DNA from: Pseudomonas siliginis
GTDB lineage: Bacteria > Pseudomonadota > Gammaproteobacteria > Pseudomonadales > Pseudomonadaceae
Assembly: GCF_019145195.1 (NCBI RefSeq)
Contig: NZ_JAHSTW010000006.1
Location: 124,001 to 188,000, forward strand
DNA: 64,000 bases
Direction of reading: 5' to 3'
Shown: in pieces, positions 56,788 through 64,000 of the stretch
Numbering within the stretch: position 1 is the stretch's first letter
Layout of the letters: each line of letters opens with the position of its first letter
Program-made: the position numbers and the translations under genes
The notes under the pieces: model-generated
Seen by the model: the letters and a program-made list of their open reading frames with translations, nothing else
Told to the model about the DNA's origin: nothing
Database searches by the model: none

Positions 56788-58089
56788 TTGTTCTTTGAGC
56801 GCCACGGTGGTGGTGAGCGAGTCATCCTCGTTCACTTGGATGGACAGGACCCTGAGGCGCGCGAAGATCCGCAGGAGTTTCAGGAGTTGGCAAATTCGGC
56901 TGGCGCCGAGACCGTCGCGTTTTTTAACGTGCCGCGTCATCGGCCAACCGCCAAATATCTGATCGGCAGCGGCAAGGTCGAGGAGCTGCGCGACCTGGTC
57001 AAGGCTGAAGAAGCCGATCTGGTGATTTTCAATCACATCCTCACGCCCAGTCAGGAACGCAACCTCGAACGTGTCTTCGAGTGTCGCGTGATCGACCGCA
57101 CCGGGCTGATTCTCGATATTTTCGCCCAACGCGCACGCACCCATGAGGGCAAGCTGCAGGTCGAACTGGCCCAGCTTGACCACATGAGCACGCGGCTGGT
57201 TCGCGGCTGGACTCACCTTGAGCGTCAGGGTGGCGGTATCGGTATGCGCGGCCCGGGTGAAACCCAGCTGGAAACCGACCGCCGTCTGCTGCGGGTTCGC
57301 CTGCGCCAGATCAAGGGGCGGCTGGAGAAGGTGCGCAGTCAGCGCGAGCAGTCGCGCCGTGGCCGATCCCGTGCGGACATCCCTACCGTTTCGCTGGTGG
57401 GATACACCAACGCCGGCAAATCGACACTCTTCAACAACGTGACGAAGTCCGAGGTGTACGCGGCCGATCAGTTGTTCGCCACGCTCGACCCGACCCTGCG
57501 CCGGCTGGAGCTTGACGATCTCGGTCCGATTGTCCTAGCCGATACCGTGGGCTTCATTCGTCACCTGCCACACAAGCTGGTCGAGGCATTTCGGTCTACG
57601 CTCGAAGAGTCGAGCAATTCCGACCTGCTGTTGCACGTGATCGATGCGGCCGAACCGGATCGCATGTTGCAGATTGAGCAGGTGATGGTGGTGCTGGGCG
57701 AGATTGGTGCCCAGGACTTGCCGATCCTCGAGGTCTATAACAAACTCGATTTGCTCGAAGGCGTCGAGCCGCAGATCCAGCGCGATGCCGATGGCAAGCC
57801 GCAACGGGTCTGGCTCTCGGCGCGTGATGGCAGCGGTCTGGAATTGCTTGAACAGGCCATCGCCGAGTTGCTCGGCAGTGATCTGTTCGTCGGTACCTTG
57901 CGCTTGCCGCAACGCTTCGCTCGGCTGCGTGCGCAGTTCTTCGAACTCGGGGCGGTGCAGAAAGAAGAATACGATGATGAAGGTGTCAGCCTGCTGGCCG
58001 TTCGTTTGCCCCGGATCGAGCTGAATCGATTGGTAAGCCGCGAAGGATTGCAGCCGATGGAATTCATCGAGCAACACACTTTGCAATAA
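56788..58089 (+). CDS. hflX: GTPase HflX
   Basis: HflX splits stalled or heat-damaged ribosomes. The 433-aa protein has the N-terminal HflX domain (TAKYLIGSGKVEEL), the conserved GGIGMRGPGETQLE, and a G domain with G1 GYTNAGKSTLF, G3 DTVGFIRHLPH and G4 NKLD. The start is a TTG at 56788 (MFFERHGGG) with AGGAG seven bases before; no ATG fits. It lies 12 bp after hfq. Confidence 0.95.
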   Translation: MFFERHGGGERVILVHLDGQDPEAREDPQEFQELANSAGAETVAFFNVPRHRPTAKYLIGSGKVEELRDLVKAEEADLVIFNHILTPSQERNLERVFECRVIDRTGLILDIFAQRARTHEGKLQVELAQLDHMSTRLVRGWTHLERQGGGIGMRGPGETQLETDRRLLRVRLRQIKGRLEKVRSQREQSRRGRSRADIPTVSLVGYTNAGKSTLFNNVTKSEVYAADQLFATLDPTLRRLELDDLGPIVLADTVGFIRHLPHKLVEAFRSTLEESSNSDLLLHVIDAAEPDRMLQIEQVMVVLGEIGAQDLPILEVYNKLDLLEGVEPQIQRDADGKPQRVWLSARDGSGLELLEQAIAELLGSDLFVGTLRLPQRFARLRAQFFELGAVQKEEYDDEGVSLLAVRLPRIELNRLVSREGLQPMEFIEQHTLQ

Positions 58090-58185
58090 AAGCCTGACAA
58101 AGCGGTTGTGCCGCAACGGCAGGCATTCTGTAGCATTGGTCGGCGCGCCGTGGGTGCGTCTTTGCTTTATCAGATGGAGAGCGCT

Positions 58186-59352
58186 ATGGCTTGGAATGAG
58201 CCGGGTGGCAACTCGAATAATCAGGATCCCTGGGGTGGCAAGCGCCGCAATAACGGCGACCGCAAGGGACCACCGGATCTCGACGAGGCCTTCCGAAAGC
58301 TGCAGGAAAGCCTGAACGGGTTGTTCGGTGGTGGTAAGAAACGCGGTGATGACGGCGGCGGGTCGGGGCGCAGCAGTGGCGGCTTCGGCGGTCTGCTCGG
58401 CATCGGCCTGGTCGTGCTGGCGGCTGTCTGGCTGTACAGCGCGGTCTACGTGGTGGACGAGCAGGAGCAAGCCGTGGTGCTGCGCTTCGGCAAGTACTAC
58501 GAGACTGTCGGCCCGGGTCTGAACATCTACTTCCCGCCGATCGACAAGAAGTACATGGAGAACGTGACGCGTGAGCGTGCGTACACCAAGCAGGGCCAGA
58601 TGCTGACTGAAGACGAGAACATCGTCGAAGTGCCGCTGACCGTGCAGTACAAGATCAGCAACCTGCAGGACTTCGTGCTGAACGTCGATCAGCCGGAAAT
58701 CAGTCTGCAGCACGCGACCGAAAGTGCACTGCGTCACGTGGTCGGTTCCACCGCCATGGACCAGGTGCTGACCGAAGGTCGTGAATTGATGGCCAGCGAA
58801 ATCAAGGAGCGTCTGCAACGTTTCCTCGATACCTATCGCACCGGTATCACCGTGACTCAGGTCAACGTACAGAGCGCAGCGGCACCGCGTGAAGTGCAGG
58901 AAGCCTTCGATGACGTGATCCGCGCCCGTGAAGACGAGCAGCGTTCGCGCAACCAGGCTGAAACATACGCCAACGGCGTTGTGCCGGAAGCCCGTGGTCA
59001 GGCCCAGCGCATCATCGAAGATGCCAACGGTTACCGCGACGAGACCATCTCGCGCGCCAAGGGTGAGGCCGATCGTTTCACCAAGCTGGTCGCCGAGTAT
59101 CGCAAGGCACCTGAAGTCACCCGCGAGCGTCTGTACCTGGACACCATGCAGGAAGTCTTCAGCAATACCAGCAAGGTACTCGTGACCGGCAACAAGAACG
59201 GCCAGAGCAATCTGCTTTACCTGCCGTTGGACAAAATGATCCAGAACAGCTCGGGCAACGCACCGGTGACCGGTTCGGCCGCCAGCAACAACACGGACGT
59301 CACGCCGCATGTCACTGACGTGCCGCAGACGCGTACAAGGGAGACCCGCTGA
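58186..59352 (+). CDS. hflK: FtsH protease modulator HflK
   Basis: With HflC it forms the large SPFH/band-7 cage around FtsH in the inner membrane. The 388-aa protein has a Gly/Asn-rich cytoplasmic N-terminus, one transmembrane helix (LLGIGLVVLAAVWLYSAVY) and a band-7 domain starting VVDEQEQAVVLRFGKYYET, then a coiled-coil. I chose the ATG at 58186 (MAWNEPGGN) with GGAGAG upstream. Its stop shares one base with the hflC start. Confidence 0.96.
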   Translation: MAWNEPGGNSNNQDPWGGKRRNNGDRKGPPDLDEAFRKLQESLNGLFGGGKKRGDDGGGSGRSSGGFGGLLGIGLVVLAAVWLYSAVYVVDEQEQAVVLRFGKYYETVGPGLNIYFPPIDKKYMENVTRERAYTKQGQMLTEDENIVEVPLTVQYKISNLQDFVLNVDQPEISLQHATESALRHVVGSTAMDQVLTEGRELMASEIKERLQRFLDTYRTGITVTQVNVQSAAAPREVQEAFDDVIRAREDEQRSRNQAETYANGVVPEARGQAQRIIEDANGYRDETISRAKGEADRFTKLVAEYRKAPEVTRERLYLDTMQEVFSNTSKVLVTGNKNGQSNLLYLPLDKMIQNSSGNAPVTGSAASNNTDVTPHVTDVPQTRTRETR

Positions 59353-60221
59353 TGAGCAATAAATCGCTGATCGCCCTGATCGTTGGCGTCGTTGTGGTAC
59401 TGGTGGGCTGGAATTGCTTCTACATCGTCGCTCAGACCGAGCGCGCGGTGCTGCTGCAATTCGGTCGCGTGGTTCAGGCCGATGTCCAGCCGGGTCTGCA
59501 TGTGAAAGTGCCTTACGTCAACCAGGTGCGCAAATTCGACGCGCGTCTGCTGACGCTGGATGCACCGACGCAGCGCTTCCTGACCCTGGAAAAGAAAGCC
59601 GTGATGGTCGATGCCTACGCCAAGTGGCGGGTGAAAGATGCCGAGCGCTTCTACACCGCGACTTCGGGTCTGAAGCAGATTGCCGACGAACGTCTGTCCC
59701 GTCGTCTCGAATCGGGCCTGCGTGACCAGTTCGGCAAGCGCACCCTGCACGAAGTGGTGTCGGGTGAGCGTGATGCGCTGATGGCTGACATCACTGCATC
59801 GCTGAACAAAATGGCGGAAAAAGAGCTGGGTATCGAAGTGGTCGATGTCCGGGTCAAGGCCATCGATCTGCCGAAAGAAGTGAACCGCAGCGTGTTCGAG
59901 CGTATGAGCACCGAGCGTGAGCGTGAAGCTCGCGAGCACCGCGCCAAGGGTAACGAGCTGGCCGAAGGCATCCGTGCCGACGCCGATCGTCAACGCCGCG
60001 TGCTGCTGGCCGAAGCCTATCGTGAATCCGAAGAGGTTCGCGGTGACGGTGACGCCCAGGCTGCTGCGATCTACTCCAAGGCCTACGGTCAGGATCAGGA
60101 GTTCTACGGTTTCTACCGTAGCCTGCGTGCCTACCGTGAAAGCTTCGCGAACAAATCCGACGTCCTGGTCCTCGACCCAAGCAGCGACTTCTTCCGTTAC
60201 CTGGAAAAAGCCAAACCTTGA
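59352..60221 (+). CDS. hflC: FtsH protease modulator HflC
   Basis: The 289-aa partner of HflK: one N-terminal transmembrane helix (LIALIVGVVVVLVGWNCFY), then the band-7 domain (IVAQTERAVLLQFGRVV) and a charged coiled-coil (EREREAREHRAKGNELAEGI). It starts at the last base of the hflK stop (TGATG). The small DUF2065 gene that often follows hflC in pseudomonads is not found here. Confidence 0.96.
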   Translation: MSNKSLIALIVGVVVVLVGWNCFYIVAQTERAVLLQFGRVVQADVQPGLHVKVPYVNQVRKFDARLLTLDAPTQRFLTLEKKAVMVDAYAKWRVKDAERFYTATSGLKQIADERLSRRLESGLRDQFGKRTLHEVVSGERDALMADITASLNKMAEKELGIEVVDVRVKAIDLPKEVNRSVFERMSTEREREAREHRAKGNELAEGIRADADRQRRVLLAEAYRESEEVRGDGDAQAAAIYSKAYGQDQEFYGFYRSLRAYRESFANKSDVLVLDPSSDFFRYLEKAKP

Positions 60222-60243
60222 TACGACGTTGACCTGAATCATT

Positions 60244-60270
60244 CCGCCCGGCGGCTAAAACCTCGGGCGG
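60244..60270 (+). terminator. Hairpin after hflC
   Basis: CCGCCCG (60244-60250) and CGGGCGG (60264-60270) pair in the 313-bp gap between hflC and hisZ. There is no T-run, so it may be a weak terminator of the hfq-hflXKC operon. Confidence 0.5.
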
Positions 60271-60306
60271 GGTGATCCTTTCGGAAAACGTGTGTATGAT
60301 GCGGCA

Positions 60307-60329
60307 GCCGGGAAATTCCCGGCTTTTTT
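60307..60329 (+). terminator. Intrinsic terminator-like hairpin upstream of hisZ
   Basis: GCCGGGAA (60307-60314) and TTCCCGGC (60316-60323) form a tight stem followed by TTTTTT. A TATGAT resembling a -10 box lies just upstream (about 60296), so this may be an attenuator-like leader of hisZ or the final terminator of the hfl operon. The remaining bases up to 60534 hold only short frames without family similarity. Confidence 0.7.
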
Positions 60330-60534
60330 GCGTCTGCACGTTTGATTGCTGTTTTTGTTGCAGGCATCGGGTTTGAATAGCCCGAGCGTTTTTCGAGGAA
60401 AGTGATGGGCGAAGCCGCCAGCCGGCCTTTCGCTGCGTCGTTCATGCGCGTGCGTTTTGAACGACCCGGTCATTTTCTGCTTCACTCAAGGCTCGCCCTC
60501 GTGCTGGCCGCCCGGATCAAAGGGGAATGGCGTA

Positions 60535-61722
60535 ATGGCAACGGTAGACCGCTGGCTGCTGCCAGATGGCATCGAAGAAGTACTGCCACCGGAGGCGGCG
60601 CGCATTGAAGTCGCGCGTCGTCAGGTGTTGGATCTGTTCCAGAGCTGGGGTTACGAGTTCGTCGTGACTCCCCATATCGAGTACCTGGAATCCCTGCTGA
60701 CCGGCGCGGGCCAGGACCTGGATCTGCGTACCTTCAAGGTCATCGACCCGCAATCGGGCCGGCAGATGGGTTTCCGTGCCGACATCACGCCGCAGGTCGC
60801 GCGCATCGATGCGCACACCCTGCGTCGCGAAGGCCCGAGCCGTCTGTGCTACGCCGGCAGCGTTCTGCACGCTCAGCCGCGTGCATTGTCGTCCTCGCGC
60901 AGCCCGATCCAGCTGGGCGCCGAGCTGTACGGCGACGCCAGCCCGAGCAGCGACGTCGAAGTCATCAGCCTGATGCTGGCCATGCTGCAACTGGCCGATG
61001 TGCCGGACGTGCACATGGACCTCGGCCATGTCGGCATCTATCGTGGTCTGGCTCGCGCCGCCGGTCTGTCCGGTGAAGTCGAACAGCAGTTGTTCGATGC
61101 CCTGCAGCGCAAGGCCATCGATGAAGTGATTACCCTCACCGAAGGCCTGCCGGCCGATCTGTCGGGCATGCTCCGCGCACTGGTTGATCTGTGCGGCGGC
61201 CGTGAAGTGTTGAGCGCTGCCCGCGAGCGTCTGGCCAATGCGCCGGCGCCGGTGCTGGCGGCGCTGGAAGACCTGCTGGCGATCGCCGAGCGTCTTTCCG
61301 TGCGCTTCCCGCAGCTGCCGCTGTATTTCGACCTCGGCGAGTTGCGCGGCTACCACTACCACACCGGTGTAGTGTTCGCGGTGTTCGTACCGGGCGTTGG
61401 CCAGTCCATCGCTCAGGGCGGTCGTTACGATGACATCGGCGCTGACTTCGGCCGCGCGCGTCCGGCGACCGGTTTCTCTACCGATTTGAAAACCCTGGTG
61501 ACCCTGGGGCGTGCTGAGATCGAGCTACCGTCTGGCGGTATCTGGATGCCTGACAGTACGGATGCGGCACTCTGGCAGCAGGTTTGCCAGTTGCGCAGTG
61601 AGGGTCAGCGTGTCGTTCAGGCCTTGCCTGGACAACCTTTGGCCGCCGCCCGTGATGCGGACTGCGACCGGCAATTGATTCAGCAGAACGGGCTTTGGCA
61701 AGTATCGCCACTGGCTTCTTGA
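60535..61722 (+). CDS. hisZ: ATP phosphoribosyltransferase regulatory subunit HisZ
   Basis: HisZ is the histidyl-tRNA-synthetase-like regulatory subunit needed by short-form HisG in histidine synthesis. The 395-aa protein has the class II synthetase motif 2-like region ([15 protein letters not shown]...[13 protein letters not shown]) but lacks the C-terminal anticodon-binding domain of true HisRS. The ATG at 60535 follows AGGGGA. It precedes purA by 54 bp, the usual order in Pseudomonas. Confidence 0.94.
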   Translation: MATVDRWLLPDGIEEVLPPEAARIEVARRQVLDLFQSWGYEFVVTPHIEYLESLLTGAGQDLDLRTFKVIDPQSGRQMGFRADITPQVARIDAHTLRREGPSRLCYAGSVLHAQPRALSSSRSPIQLGAELYGDASPSSDVEVISLMLAMLQLADVPDVHMDLGHVGIYRGLARAAGLSGEVEQQLFDALQRKAIDEVITLTEGLPADLSGMLRALVDLCGGREVLSAARERLANAPAPVLAALEDLLAIAERLSVRFPQLPLYFDLGELRGYHYHTGVVFAVFVPGVGQSIAQGGRYDDIGADFGRARPATGFSTDLKTLVTLGRAEIELPSGGIWMPDSTDAALWQQVCQLRSEGQRVVQALPGQPLAAARDADCDRQLIQQNGLWQVSPLAS

Positions 61723-63066
<1,344 letters not shown>

Positions 63067-63086
63067 TAAGTCGTTGATGTAAAAAA

Positions 63087-63117
63087 CAAAGGCCCCTTAA
63101 TCGGGGCCTTTGTCGTT
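63087..63117 (+). terminator. Terminator after purA
   Basis: CAAAGGCCCC (63087-63096) pairs perfectly with GGGGCCTTTG (63103-63112), loop TTAATC, followed by TCGTTT. It starts 20 bp after the purA stop. Confidence 0.85.
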
Positions 63118-63205
63118 TATGCCTGTTGGACGGCATGACCTTTGCTGTGAATCTGTCTACAAGAGTGCCATCAAATTAATGGCGTCAGAAGTAGAGGGAT
63201 TTAAA

Positions 63206-64000
63206 GTGTCAGCCGTTCTCTCACTGTTACAAAGCCGTTTGTTGCGGCCGGTGTTCGTTACCCTTGGTATCGCCCTTTTGGTGCAGGTGTTGGTGGCGGT
63301 TGCCCTGACGCGGAGCACGGTCACGGCGCTGGAAGCCGATCTGGCCGTGCGCCTGGGTGCCGACAGCCAGAAACTCTCCGGTGAACTGGAGCAGGCCGGG
63401 CGTGAAGTCACTTCAAGTCTTGATGCGTTATCGGCCAGCACTCGTCAGCGCCTGACGGTCGGCCTGTCCGCGCGTCTGAAAGAAGAGCAGGCGCAGCTGC
63501 GAGCGACGCTGGAAAAGGACCTGAAGGATTCGGCCAACGACATGGCGCAGTTGCTTGCATCCGTAGCGCCGCGTGCGATGTGGGACAGCGACGTGCCGAC
63601 GCTGTCGGAGTTCGCCCGCCGCGCCCAGCGCAATCCCAACGTGCTGTTCGTGGTGTATGACGACGCCACTGGCCAGCATCTGACCCGTTATCTCAACCGT
63701 GAAAACCCGATCAACAAGGCCTTGCTCGAAAAAGGTCAGGGTGAGCGTGCGCTGGATAAAGTGCTGGATGCGGCGAAGAACGATCCCTCAGTCTATTACC
63801 TCGAAGCCTCGATCAATCCCAATGGCGTGGAGATCGGCAAAGTGCTGATGGGCGTTTCCACAGCCTCGGTGGAAACCGATCTGGCCGAGCTCGACAAGCG
63901 CTTCCTGGCGCTGATTGCCAGCAGCGATCAATTGGTCGGTGACAGCCTCAAAGGCGCAGCGGCGGACAGTGCCAAAGCGATGCAGGCGCGTCTGCAATCG
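63206..64000 (+). CDS. Methyl-accepting chemotaxis protein-like receptor, N-terminal part (cut by window end)
   Basis: An open frame runs without stop from 63206 to the window end (265 codons). It encodes an N-terminal transmembrane helix (VFVTLGIALLVQVLVAVAL) and a long periplasmic region with coiled-coil character (KEEQAQLRATLEKDLKDSA) and a PAS/double-Cache-like sensor segment (NPNVLFVVYDDATGQHL, YYLEASINPNG). This is the layout of a chemoreceptor; HAMP and signalling domains would lie outside. The GTG at 63206 has GAGGGA at ideal spacing; an in-frame ATG at 63179 would add nine residues. The receptor assignment is inferred from layout and from its place after purA. Confidence 0.75.
   Translation, partial: MSAVLSLLQSRLLRPVFVTLGIALLVQVLVAVALTRSTVTALEADLAVRLGADSQKLSGELEQAGREVTSSLDALSASTRQRLTVGLSARLKEEQAQLRATLEKDLKDSANDMAQLLASVAPRAMWDSDVPTLSEFARRAQRNPNVLFVVYDDATGQHLTRYLNRENPINKALLEKGQGERALDKVLDAAKNDPSVYYLEASINPNGVEIGKVLMGVSTASVETDLAELDKRFLALIASSDQLVGDSLKGAAADSAKAMQARLQS

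Noticed and set aside
60404..60608. Frame starting at 60404 with GAGGAAA upstream, overlapping the hisZ start
   Set aside because: The ribosome-binding site is too close to the ATG, the product resembles no family, and it runs into hisZ in another frame.

Overview
The window is a 64-kb piece of a GC-rich gammaproteobacterial chromosome, almost certainly a Pseudomonas of the fluorescens group. The evidence is the gene order: msbA-hldE, waaA, thiC, nudF-yqiB-cpdA-yqiA-parE, parC, serB, psd, rhdA, motAB, rsgA, orn, queG, the tsaE-amiB-mutL-miaA-hfq-hflX-hflKC block, hisZ and purA. Typical Pseudomonas intergenic REP hairpins (GCGAGCAGGCTCGC type) are also scattered through it. Most of the window is conserved core genome. 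No rRNA, tRNA, IS element, prophage or CRISPR array was seen.

Layout. 1-8 kb: LPS and envelope genes (msbA 3' end, hldE, waaA) with a conserved hypothetical, an aldo/keto reductase plus FAD oxidoreductase pair, an SMR transporter and a LysR regulator. 7.9-8.75 kb: a gene-free array of 124-bp repeats, followed by a tandem duplication that copied the 3' ends of both flanking genes. 8.8-14.7 kb: a TolC-type channel, a TPP riboswitch controlling thiC and probably cytX, and a lipoprotein. 14.9-23.4 kb: nudF-yqiB-cpdA-yqiA-parE, two small overlapping genes, and parC. 23.5-34.6 kb: a PqiC-like lipoprotein, a YtjB/AhpA-like protein, serB, a PilZ-like protein, psd, rhdA, an HDOD protein, and motAB behind a near-consensus sigma-28 promoter.

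Accessory content falls in two places where the core order is broken. (1) Between motB and rsgA (34.67-36.2 kb, minus strand) lies a compact operon: a caspase-like protease, overlapping by one base a small TIR-domain protein, and preceded by a 33-codon coupled leader ORF and two hairpins. This is the composition of TIR-caspase anti-phage systems (type IV Thoeris) and is the strongest candidate for a notable system here. (2) Between orn and queG (about 38.9-48.9 kb, plus strand) lies a toxin-like islet of two repeated modules. Each module is a paralogous protein of unknown function (328-341 aa) followed by a large toxin-like protein: first an 839-aa LRR protein, then a 1580-aa RHS/YD-repeat protein with a variable C-terminal tip. 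No obvious immunity gene or TcA/TcB partner is present.

From 49 kb on the window returns to housekeeping: queG divergent from nnrD-tsaE-amiB-mutL-miaA-hfq-hflX-hflK-hflC (many start/stop overlaps, one long operon), then hisZ-purA, and a chemoreceptor gene cut by the window end. All family assignments come from reading motifs and gene order by eye; no database search was run.
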